Part shown: piece after piece, positions 9,154-16,034 of the stretch
Layout: each line of letters starts with the position of its first letter
Numbering within the stretch: the stretch's first letter is position 1
Source: an uncultured Clostridia bacterium
Lineage (GTDB): Bacteria > Bacillota > Clostridia > UBA1381
NCBI GenBank assembly: GCA_944390955.1
Contig: CALXRY010000005.1
Location: 1-36,063 of the forward strand
DNA length: 36,063 nt
Reading direction: 5' to 3'
The notes under the pieces: generated by a model
The model's input: the letters and a program-made list of their open reading frames with translations, nothing else
The model's database searches: none
What the model was told of the DNA's origin: nothing
Position numbers and translations under genes: made by a program

Positions 9154-10131
9154 ATGAAAATAGGAATATTGGGCTACGGAAACCTTGGAAAGGGTATTGA
9201 ATGCGCCGTACAGCAGAACGACGATATTGAGCTCACTGCCGTATTTACACGACGCGACCCTTCATCTGTAAAGACAGCTACGGGCGTTCCAGTATATTCT
9301 GTCGACGATGCAATTAAAATGAAGGACGATATAGACGTTATGATACTCTGCGGCGGAAGCGCAACGGACCTTCCCGTTCAGACTCCCGAATACGCCAAAT
9401 ATTTTAACGTTATCGACAGCTTTGACACGCACGCAAGGATCCCCGAGCACTTTGCCAATGTTGACGCATCGGCAAAGGAGGGCGGAAAGATCGGCATAAT
9501 CTCGGTCGGCTGGGACCCGGGCATGTTCTCGCTCAACCGCCTTTATGCAAACGCCATACTGCCCGACGGCAAAGACTACACCTTCTGGGGCAAGGGCGTG
9601 AGCCAGGGACATTCCGACGCTATCCGCAGGATAGACGGCGTAAAGGACGCAAAGCAGTATACTATACCGGTCGAGGCTGCTCTTGAGGCTGTCCGCGGCG
9701 GCAGCGATCCCGATCTTACGACACGCGAAAAGCACATACGCGAATGCTTTGTCGTAGCCGAGGAAGGCGCTGACAAGGAGCGCATCGAACGCGAGATCAA
9801 GACAATGCCGAATTATTTCTCGGATTATGATACGACAGTTCACTTTATAAGCGAGGAAGAACTCAAAGCAAACCACAGCGGCATCCCACACGGCGGCTTT
9901 GTTATAAGAAGCGGCAAAACAGGGCTTGACGGCGAACACCGCCATATCATAGAATACAGCCTGAAGCTCGATTCAAATCCCGAATTCACATCGTCCGTCC
10001 TCATTGCATACGCAAGAGCTGCGTACCGCCTCAATAAGGAAGGTCAGACGGGCTGCAAAACTGTATTTGATATTGCTCCTGCATATCTCTGCAAGGAGAG
10101 CGGCGATTATCTGCGCAGTCATATGCTTTGA
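9154..10131 (+). CDS. ddh: meso-Diaminopimelate D-dehydrogenase
   Basis: NADPH-dependent reductive amination of L-2-amino-6-oxopimelate to meso-diaminopimelate, the one-step branch of lysine and peptidoglycan precursor synthesis. The N-terminal Rossmann motif GILGYGNLGKGI is followed by family motifs CGGSATDLPVQ, NVIDSFDTHARIPEHF, SVGWDPGMFSLNR and FWGKGVSQGHSDAIRRIDGV, and ends in AYARAAYRLNKEGQTG. Length (325 aa) matches Corynebacterium and Clostridium Ddh. The gene stands alone with its own promoter and terminator, and implies meso-DAP-type peptidoglycan. Its codon use is like its neighbours. Confidence 0.97.
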   Translation: MKIGILGYGNLGKGIECAVQQNDDIELTAVFTRRDPSSVKTATGVPVYSVDDAIKMKDDIDVMILCGGSATDLPVQTPEYAKYFNVIDSFDTHARIPEHFANVDASAKEGGKIGIISVGWDPGMFSLNRLYANAILPDGKDYTFWGKGVSQGHSDAIRRIDGVKDAKQYTIPVEAALEAVRGGSDPDLTTREKHIRECFVVAEEGADKERIEREIKTMPNYFSDYDTTVHFISEEELKANHSGIPHGGFVIRSGKTGLDGEHRHIIEYSLKLDSNPEFTSSVLIAYARAAYRLNKEGQTGCKTVFDIAPAYLCKESGDYLRSHML

Positions 10132-10134
10132 TTC

Positions 10135-10171
10135 AAAAAATTCCCGGGCGCACCGCACCCGGGAATTTTTT
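10135..10171. terminator. Bidirectional terminator shared by ddh and the GH43 gene
   Basis: A perfect 14-nt inverted repeat (10135-10148 and 10158-10171; core TTCCCGGG/CCCGGGAA) has A-tract and T-tract flanks and a 9-nt loop. It overlaps the last bases of the convergent GH43 gene. Confidence 0.9.
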
Positions 10172-11033
10172 ATGATTTCAATTTAAGAGTATTACCTACC
10201 TGCTCCAGCTCATAGAAGCACGGACGCTCCTCGTATCTTTTGTTCGGAGAATGGAGTGCAAGCATAAGCCTGCCGTCAAAGGTCCTGAATATCATTCCGT
10301 GTCCTCCGTCCTTCTTGAACAGCAGATTGCTGTCATGGGTCCATTCACCGTCAATATCACCGTTCGACGAGCGCACCGTCGCCTCGGTATATCCCTCCTC
10401 ACCAAAGCTCGACCAGATCATGATAAGCTCTCCCCCGTCAAGCCTCAGCATATACGGACCGTCCGTAACAAATATATCGACGCCCTGAGCAGGCCTTATC
10501 CACGGCGCGTCGGATGCTGTTATTAGCCTGAACGGCTCGCCGACAGAGCGTCTTAAATCGTTTGAAAGCTCAACGGCGCATATCGTTCCGTCCTTTATCT
10601 GCGTCCACTCGTGGCAGTACACCATATACGGCGTGCCGTTTTTCGATATGTACAGTGTTCCGTCAAGACATTCCTGGCCCTCGGGCGTTATCCTTTCGGA
10701 ATACACTTCAAATTTCCCGTCAGGCGCGTCCGATCTGAGGATAAACGTTCCGCGGCATTCCGTTTCGCTCTTGAACGATACGAGCATATAGAACGCTCCG
10801 TTATATTCATACACCTCAGGCGCCCAGTAATTCATTGTCGCCCAGAAGCCCTCAGGGCGCGTAAATATCTCCTTCGGCTCCGTCCAGTTCTCAAGGTCGT
10901 CCGAGATATAGACGTCCAGCCCGAACGCCTCACAGTCCCAGCACTCCGCCCCGCGCGTTCCGTAAAGATAATATTTGCCATTATATGCCAGCACAAACGG
11001 ATCGCGTATATTTATTTCAGTTCTTTTTATCAT
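10170..11033 (-). CDS. Family 43 glycoside hydrolase (intracellular)
   Basis: Five-bladed beta-propeller glycosidase, 287 aa, without a signal peptide, so probably cytoplasmic and acting on imported oligosaccharides (alpha-L-arabinofuranosidase or beta-xylosidase type). Visible family signatures: the catalytic-base motif RDPFVLAYNGKYYLYGT near residue 10, MNYWAPEVYEYNGAFYM, and ECLDGTLYISKNGTPYMVYCHEW, whose Asp is the likely pKa modulator. The segment that usually carries the general acid as EGP reads TDGPYMLR here, so Asp or a nearby residue would have to serve. GGGGGAG lies 9 nt upstream of the ATG. The subfamily and exact substrate are not certain. Confidence 0.85.
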   Translation of the reverse strand: MIKRTEINIRDPFVLAYNGKYYLYGTRGAECWDCEAFGLDVYISDDLENWTEPKEIFTRPEGFWATMNYWAPEVYEYNGAFYMLVSFKSETECRGTFILRSDAPDGKFEVYSERITPEGQECLDGTLYISKNGTPYMVYCHEWTQIKDGTICAVELSNDLRRSVGEPFRLITASDAPWIRPAQGVDIFVTDGPYMLRLDGGELIMIWSSFGEEGYTEATVRSSNGDIDGEWTHDSNLLFKKDGGHGMIFRTFDGRLMLALHSPNKRYEERPCFYELEQVGNTLKLKS

Positions 11034-11075
11034 TTTGCAGATCTCCCCCTTTGATATATTGCAATTCTTACCTAT

Positions 11076-11104
11076 ATATTATTATATACACTCTCAAAAG
11101 TCAA
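11076..11104 (-). promoter_or_regulatory. Promoter of the GH43 gene
   Basis: On the minus strand, -35 TTGACT (11099-11104) is 17 bp from TAATAT (11076-11081), with a TATAAT slightly upstream of the latter. It lies 43 bp before the start codon. Confidence 0.55.
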
Positions 11105-11219
11105 TATTAAAATCGATTTTTACCTGCAGAGCGCCGCAATAGTTTATTTATTATATAAATTAGCCTAAGCAAACATTATACAGAACGAATATTTTATGCA
11201 ACTTGATTTAAATTTACTC

Positions 11220-11248
11220 TTGAAAACTCTTTGTTTTTATGTTATTAT
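11220..11248 (+). promoter_or_regulatory. Promoter of gatCAB-aspS2
   Basis: -35 TTGAAA (11220-11225), a 17-bp spacer and -10 TATTAT (11243-11248). The transcript would start near 11255, only about ten bases before the leader hairpin. Confidence 0.65.
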
Positions 11249-11264
11249 ATTAACAGGATATAAC

Positions 11265-11308
11265 AAAGGCGTTGTATGTTGTTTTTAACAATATGCGCGC
11301 CTTTTTTT
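11265..11308 (+). terminator. Terminator-like hairpin in the gatC leader (possible attenuator)
   Basis: AAAGGCG (11265-11271) pairs with CGCCTTT (11298-11304). The stem extends inward through about 11 more pairs (several G-U, one bulged T) to a short T-rich loop, and a run of seven T follows (11302-11308). It lies downstream of the gatC promoter and 30 nt before the gatC start, so it would stop transcription before the operon unless relieved. A Shine-Dalgarno (GGAGGT) follows it. Confidence 0.7.
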
Positions 11309-11338
11309 CATTTATAAATACAAACGGAGGTACAGATT

Positions 11339-11617
11339 ATGTTTGACGCAGAAATGACACGTCACCTTGCCGAGCTCTCAAAAATAGAATTTACGGCTGA
11401 TGAGCTCGAAAAAATGACTGCCGACATGACCGGTATCATAGCGCTCATGGATAAGGTATGCGGCTTTGACACGTCGGTAAAGCCGTATGCGCTCGACGCA
11501 GTGGATTATAAGGAGCTGCGAAGCGATTCCCATGAAGATTCGTACGATACGGAAGATATTATAAGGAATGCGGACAACGTAAAAAATAACAGTTTTGTTG
11601 TTCCGAAGGTCGTATAA
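11339..11617 (+). CDS. gatC: Asp-tRNA(Asn)/Glu-tRNA(Gln) amidotransferase subunit C
   Basis: Small stabilising subunit of the GatCAB amidotransferase. The 92-residue sequence has the family pattern: LAELSKIEFTADELEKMTADMTGIIALMDKV, then the extended Y-R-D region (VDYKELRSDSHEDS) that wraps around GatA. The first gene of the gatC-gatA-gatB-aspS2 operon, 18 bp before gatA. ACGGAGGT is placed about 9 nt before the ATG. Confidence 0.93.
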   Translation: MFDAEMTRHLAELSKIEFTADELEKMTADMTGIIALMDKVCGFDTSVKPYALDAVDYKELRSDSHEDSYDTEDIIRNADNVKNNSFVVPKVV

Positions 11618-11635
11618 CAAAAGGGGGATACCGCA

Positions 11636-13075
11636 GTGAAACTGACAGAGATGCGTGCAGAGCTCGACGCGAAAAATATAAGCGCCGCAGAGCTCGCGCA
11701 GGAATATATAAAAAAAATACATGACACGGACGGCAAGGTGAATTCGTATATAACGGTATGCGCCGACGAGGCGGCGGCTGCAGCAGAGCACGCGCAGTCG
11801 CTTATAGATTCAGGAAACTCGAAGCCCATGACCGGCATTCCAGTTTCAATAAAGGACAATATCTGCACAAAGGGCATAAAAACAACATGCGCATCGCATA
11901 TGCTCGATGATTTTGTACCCGTATATAATGCAACGGTAATCGAAAAGCTAAATTCCGAGGGCGCGGTTATTCTCGGAAAAACTAATATGGACGAATTTGC
12001 GATGGGAGGTTCGTCTCAGACTTCGTATTTCGGCGGTGTAAAAAATCCGTATGATACATCGCGCGTCTCCGGCGGCTCGTCTGGCGGCGCCGCGGCATCT
12101 GTCTCAGCAGGACTCTGCGCCGCGGCGCTCGGCTCCGACACCGGCGGATCCGTGCGTCAGCCTTCGGCGTTCTGCGGAGTTACCGGCCTTAAGCCGACAT
12201 ACGGAGCTGTCTCAAGATGGGGGCTCATAGCATTTGCATCATCGCTTGACCAGATAGGCGTTATAGCAAATTCCGCCGCTGACACCGGCTATGTCTTAAA
12301 CTGCATTTATGGGCAGGACAAAAACGATGCGACGTCGTCAGCACGAGCTCAGGGAAATTATACGGCAAAGGTCGGCTCGGACATAAAGGGTCTTAGGATA
12401 GGTCTGCCGAAGGAATTCTTCGGTGAGGGAATATCGGACGAGGTAAAGACGGCAGTTATGAACGCCGCGGAATATTACAAAAAGCTCGGCTGTGAGCTTG
12501 TTGAATGCTCCCTCCCCTCCCTCGAATATGCCGTATCGGCGTATTACCTTATTTCATCCGCTGAGGCGGCAAGCAATCTTTCGCGCTTTGACGGAATAAA
12601 ATACGGTTTCCGCTCCGGGCTCGGAGAGGACTACAACAGCCTTATAAGCAGCTCAAGGAGAGAGGGCTTCGGCGATGAGGTAAAACGCCGCATCATGCTC
12701 GGCAACTATGCGCTCTGCTCAGGCTATTACGACGCATACTACAAAAACGCCACAATGATACGCACGCAGCTGAGAAGCGAATACGCCGGTATTTTTGAAA
12801 AATGCGACGTTATCCTCACGCCTACGGCGCCCACTGCGGCATATAAGATAGGCGAGCAGGAAAACGATCCGGTAAAAATGTACCTTGCGGATATATGTAC
12901 GGTAACCGTAAATATCGCCGGACTTCCCGGCATCTCCACGACCTGCGGCTACGACAAAAACAATATGCCAATAGGCATGAGCTTAGTCGGAAGAGCGTTT
13001 GACGAGCAGACGATAATAGCCGTATGCGACAGGTTTGAACAGGATTTTGAGAGAAAGGAGGCGCGTATCAGATGA
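11636..13075 (+). CDS. gatA: Asp-tRNA(Asn)/Glu-tRNA(Gln) amidotransferase subunit A
   Basis: Amidase-signature subunit that releases ammonia from glutamine for delivery to GatB. The Ser-cisSer-Lys triad is visible as Lys73 (PVSIKDN), Ser148 (VSGGSSGGAAA) and Ser172 (GSDTGGSVRQP), with the same spacings as the well-studied GatA proteins. Length 479 aa is standard. GTG start with AAGGGGGA upstream. The stop overlaps the gatB start by 4 bp (ATGA). The reaction needs glutamine, which the glutamine synthetase encoded 3 kb downstream supplies. Confidence 0.97.
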   Translation: MKLTEMRAELDAKNISAAELAQEYIKKIHDTDGKVNSYITVCADEAAAAAEHAQSLIDSGNSKPMTGIPVSIKDNICTKGIKTTCASHMLDDFVPVYNATVIEKLNSEGAVILGKTNMDEFAMGGSSQTSYFGGVKNPYDTSRVSGGSSGGAAASVSAGLCAAALGSDTGGSVRQPSAFCGVTGLKPTYGAVSRWGLIAFASSLDQIGVIANSAADTGYVLNCIYGQDKNDATSSARAQGNYTAKVGSDIKGLRIGLPKEFFGEGISDEVKTAVMNAAEYYKKLGCELVECSLPSLEYAVSAYYLISSAEAASNLSRFDGIKYGFRSGLGEDYNSLISSSRREGFGDEVKRRIMLGNYALCSGYYDAYYKNATMIRTQLRSEYAGIFEKCDVILTPTAPTAAYKIGEQENDPVKMYLADICTVTVNIAGLPGISTTCGYDKNNMPIGMSLVGRAFDEQTIIAVCDRFEQDFERKEARIR

Positions 13076-14496
13076 GATACCAGCCGGTAATTGGACTTGA
13101 AATACACTGCGAACTACTGACCGATTCAAAGGTTTTCTGTTCATGCAGGAATGAATTCGGCGGCGGTGAAAATACTAGAGTATGCCCGCGCTGCTCTGGA
13201 ATGCCCGGTACGCTTCCTATTTTAAATCAGAACGCCGTAAGGCTCGCGGCAAAGGCCGGCTTTGCGACCGACTGCACCGTAAACGCCTACAGCTCGTTTG
13301 ACAGAAAAAACTATTTTTATCCCGACCTCCCGAAAGCCTATCAAATAACTCAGTTCGAGCATCCGATATGCACCGACGGTCATATTACGGTATGCGGCGA
13401 CAAAAAGATCAGGATAAATAGGATACACATCGAAGAGGACGCGGGAAAGCTCGTCCATGACGATTACGAAGGAATCTCGATGGCCGACTACAACCGCTGC
13501 GGCGTTCCGCTTATTGAGATCGTTACCGAGCCCGACTTCAGGAGCGCCGAGGAGGTACAGGATTTTGTTGAGCAGATAGCTCTGCGCCTGAAATACGCGG
13601 GAGTCTGCGACGCAAGGATGGAGCAGGGCTCTTTGAGAGTAGACGTTAATATTTCGATCATGCCGTACGGCAGCGATATCTTCGGCACAAGAGCCGAGAT
13701 AAAGAACCTTAACTCGCTTAAGGCCATAGGACGCGCGATAGAATATGAGATACAGCGACAGGCGGAGATCCTCGATAACGGCGGGACTGTCGTTCAGGAA
13801 ACGCGCCGCTTTAACGACAACCACGGCGACACAAAAGCACTGCGCTCAAAGGAGGAGGCGCACGATTACAGGTATTTCCCGGAGCCGGACATACCGCCGG
13901 TGCTTCTTTCCGACGATGACCTTGAGGATATAAGAAAATCGATGCCGGAGCTCCCGCATGTGCGCATGGCGCGCTACACGGGCGAATACGGGCTTCCGCA
14001 TGACGATGCGCAGCTTATCATATCAAGCAAGGCGTTTTCCGACTTTTATGACGAAGCTGTAAAGCTTAATCCCGACTACAAGCAGATATCGAATATAATG
14101 CTCGTCGAGGTCAACAGGCACCTCAACGACAGCGGCAAAACTATAGAGGAAGTGCTGTTCTCACCATCCGATATAGCGGAGCTTGCAAGGATGATCTCGG
14201 ATGGGAAGGTTTCCAACAATGCCGGCAAAGACGTTCTTAAGATAATGTTCGAGCACGGCGGAAAGCCTATGGCGATAGCCGAGCAGAACGGGCTTATCAT
14301 GAGCAGTGATACAAGCGGGCTTGAGGCTGCGATAGACGAGGTCATAGCTGCAAACGCAGATTCTGTAGAGAGCTACAAAAACGGCAACGATAAAATATTC
14401 GGCTTCCTCATGGGGCAGGTAATGCGCACCATAGGCAAGGGCGGTAACCCGGCTCTTGCAAAGGATATATTGCAGAAAAAAATAGGAAAGGAATGA
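13072..14496 (+). CDS. gatB: Asp-tRNA(Asn)/Glu-tRNA(Gln) amidotransferase subunit B
   Basis: Binds the misacylated tRNA, phosphorylates the Asp or Glu side chain with ATP and amidates it with ammonia channelled from GatA. The start is the typical RYQPVIGLEIHCELLT. The Zn-site cysteines appear in VFCSCRNEFGG and TRVCPRCSGMPG, then LNQNAVRLAAKAG and the cradle motif RKNYFYPDLPKAYQITQ. The C-terminal YqeY-like tRNA-binding tail ends in FLMGQVMRTIGKGGNPALAKDILQKKIG. 474 aa, full length. GAAAGGAGG lies within the end of gatA. Confidence 0.97.
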   Translation: MRYQPVIGLEIHCELLTDSKVFCSCRNEFGGGENTRVCPRCSGMPGTLPILNQNAVRLAAKAGFATDCTVNAYSSFDRKNYFYPDLPKAYQITQFEHPICTDGHITVCGDKKIRINRIHIEEDAGKLVHDDYEGISMADYNRCGVPLIEIVTEPDFRSAEEVQDFVEQIALRLKYAGVCDARMEQGSLRVDVNISIMPYGSDIFGTRAEIKNLNSLKAIGRAIEYEIQRQAEILDNGGTVVQETRRFNDNHGDTKALRSKEEAHDYRYFPEPDIPPVLLSDDDLEDIRKSMPELPHVRMARYTGEYGLPHDDAQLIISSKAFSDFYDEAVKLNPDYKQISNIMLVEVNRHLNDSGKTIEEVLFSPSDIAELARMISDGKVSNNAGKDVLKIMFEHGGKPMAIAEQNGLIMSSDTSGLEAAIDEVIAANADSVESYKNGNDKIFGFLMGQVMRTIGKGGNPALAKDILQKKIGKE

Positions 14497-14502
14497 GTAC
14501 AA

Positions 14503-15813
14503 ATGCAGCAGATCGGCAGCAAAGAGCTGATACGCGAGATCACTCTGGATGACTTGGAACAGGCCGTCGGCAGCAGAATCACCTTCTGCGCATGCGTCCA
14601 TAAAATACGCAGCATGAGCGGCTTTTCCTTTATAATACTCAGAACCGGCAGATATATTCTGCAGTCAGTCTATGAAAAGGATAAATGCGGCAGCGATATC
14701 GACGCGCTCCGAGAAGGCGCATATATAAAGCTTTGCGGAACGGTAAAGCATGAGCCGAGGGCAAATTACGGCTTTGAGATCACTCTTGAGAGCTTTGATA
14801 TCCTCTCGTCACCGGCTGAGGAATATCCGCTCAAGGTATCGTCAAGGAATCTGGGCTGCTCGCTTGAAACGAACATGAGCTTCCGCTCCGTCGCTCTGAG
14901 ACATCCGCATGAACGCGCCGTGTTTAAGATCTCCGAAGGCATCGTATCCGGCTTTAGGGAGTTTATGCTGTCCCAAAACTTTACGGAGATACACACACCG
15001 AAGATAGTTGCGGCAGGAGCTGAGGGCGGAGCTAATATATTCAAGCTCAAGTATTTCGGGCATGATGCATTTCTTGCGCAGAGTCCGCAGTTCCACAAGC
15101 AGACATGCGTGGCGTTCTTTGACAGGGTGTTTGAAATCGCGCCCGTATACCGCGCCGAAAAGCACAACTCCACGCGCCATCTTAACGAATATATAGGTCT
15201 TGATTTTGAGATGGGCTTTATAAAGGATATGAACGACGTCATGGAGATGGAAACGGCGATGCTCAGGCATGTTGTTAAATACATTGCCGAAAACTATCAG
15301 AATGAGCTTGAGATACTCGGAGCGGAGCTTCCCGTTATCAATAATATTCCTGCAGTCACGTTCTTTGAGGCGCTCGATATACTCGGCAAGGAGCGCAATC
15401 AGTTTGATCTTGATCCCTCGGACGAGGTAAAGCTATGTGAATACGCAAAGAATGAATTCGGCAGCGACTTTATATTCGTGACAAAATTCCCGGGGCTGAA
15501 GCGTCCGTTCTATGCAATGGACAGCAAGGATGACCCGAAACTTGCCGAAAGCTTTGACCTGCTGTTCAGAGGTCTTGAGATAACGACCGGCGGACAGAGG
15601 ATACACGATTATGCGGAGCAGCTTGCAAAGCTCAGGAGATATGATATAGACCCGGAGGAGCTCGGAGCGTATCTTGATATCCACAAGTATGGAATGCCTC
15701 CGCACGGCGGACTCGGCATTGGTCTCGAGAGACTCGTCATGAAGCTTCTGGATCTTTCAAACATACGCCAGTCAAGCCTGTTCCCGAGAGATATTCACCA
15801 TCTCGACCCGTAA
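14503..15813 (+). CDS. aspS: Archaeal-type aspartyl-tRNA synthetase, probably non-discriminating (AspS2)
   Basis: Class IIb synthetase of 436 aa, the short archaeal/eukaryal form without the GAD insertion of bacterial AspRS. An N-terminal OB-fold anticodon domain (~1-105) is followed by the catalytic domain with motif 2 FEIAPVYRAEKHNSTRHLNEYIGLD and motif 3 GLGIGLERLVMKLL. The Asp-specific FDLLFRGLEITTGGQRIH separates it from AsnRS. His33 (in ACVHKIR) and Asn88 fall, in my recalled alignment, where tRNA(Asp)-specific archaeal enzymes have Trp and Lys. Non-discriminating forms change those positions. With gatCAB 6 bp upstream, the enzyme probably makes Asp-tRNA(Asn) for amidation as well as Asp-tRNA(Asp). 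AAAGGA lies in the end of gatB. Confidence 0.9.
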   Translation: MQQIGSKELIREITLDDLEQAVGSRITFCACVHKIRSMSGFSFIILRTGRYILQSVYEKDKCGSDIDALREGAYIKLCGTVKHEPRANYGFEITLESFDILSSPAEEYPLKVSSRNLGCSLETNMSFRSVALRHPHERAVFKISEGIVSGFREFMLSQNFTEIHTPKIVAAGAEGGANIFKLKYFGHDAFLAQSPQFHKQTCVAFFDRVFEIAPVYRAEKHNSTRHLNEYIGLDFEMGFIKDMNDVMEMETAMLRHVVKYIAENYQNELEILGAELPVINNIPAVTFFEALDILGKERNQFDLDPSDEVKLCEYAKNEFGSDFIFVTKFPGLKRPFYAMDSKDDPKLAESFDLLFRGLEITTGGQRIHDYAEQLAKLRRYDIDPEELGAYLDIHKYGMPPHGGLGIGLERLVMKLLDLSNIRQSSLFPRDIHHLDP

Positions 15814-15873
15814 CGGCGGCACAATATACAATTAATCTTAGAATTTTTTTAAATTAATACTGCATTTTGTATA

Positions 15874-15901
15874 TTGACTTTTTTCTAAAGCATGGTATAA
15901 T
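15874..15901 (+). promoter_or_regulatory. Promoter of glnA
   Basis: -35 TTGACT (15874-15879), a 16-bp spacer and an extended consensus -10 (TGG then TATAAT at 15896-15901). The leader of about 125 nt contains the attenuator-like structure. Confidence 0.75.
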
Positions 15902-15907
15902 AAATAT

Positions 15908-16034
15908 ATAAATTAAAGAACAAGGTTAGTGTGATAAGACAAGGGTGTTTTATATTTCCGGATATAAAATACCCTTTTTTGATAAAGGCATAAAGTTTTC
16001 GTCATGCTAACTTTTTCAAACAGGAGGTATGAAC
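15908..16034 (+). promoter_or_regulatory. Structured 5' leader of glnA with long-range stem and attenuator hairpin
   Basis: Two nested elements. The inner one (15941-15980) is a 15-bp hairpin with one G-U pair and loop TTCCGG, ending in six T: a canonical intrinsic terminator. The outer one pairs GTTAGTGTGAT (15925-15935) with GTCATGCTAAC (16001-16011), 11 bp with three G-U pairs, enclosing the terminator. AGGAGG (16022-16027) and the glnA ATG follow. The layout suggests control of glnA by premature termination. ANTAR-protein antitermination of nitrogen genes is known in Clostridia, but I do not see a clear ANTAR two-hexaloop motif. Confidence 0.6.
15941..15980 (+). terminator. Leader terminator upstream of glnA
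   Basis: Arms 15941-15955 and 15962-15976 pair over 15 bp (AAGGG at the base), with loop TTCCGG and a T6 tract at 15975-15980. It lies about 35 nt after the predicted transcript start and 55 nt before the start codon. It cannot serve the upstream aspS alone because the glnA promoter lies between. Confidence 0.8.

Larger units (their letters stand above)
11034..11338. other. Intergenic region between GH43 and gatC
   Basis: About 305 bp of AT-rich divergent spacer. It holds the leftward GH43 promoter (11076-11104), a central ~110-bp stretch in which I see no feature, the rightward gatC promoter (11220-11248) and the gatC leader hairpin (11265-11308). Confidence 0.8.

Noticed and set aside
9262-9945. 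227-codon frame antisense to ddh
   Set aside because: A shadow of ddh, with no start signal and no recognisable family.
11255-11338. T-box riboswitch before gatC-aspS
   Set aside because: The leader is too short and lacks the specifier loop and the TGGN antiterminator box.
13222-13824. 200-codon frame antisense to gatB
   Set aside because: Overlaps fully conserved gatB sequence. No Shine-Dalgarno or domain.
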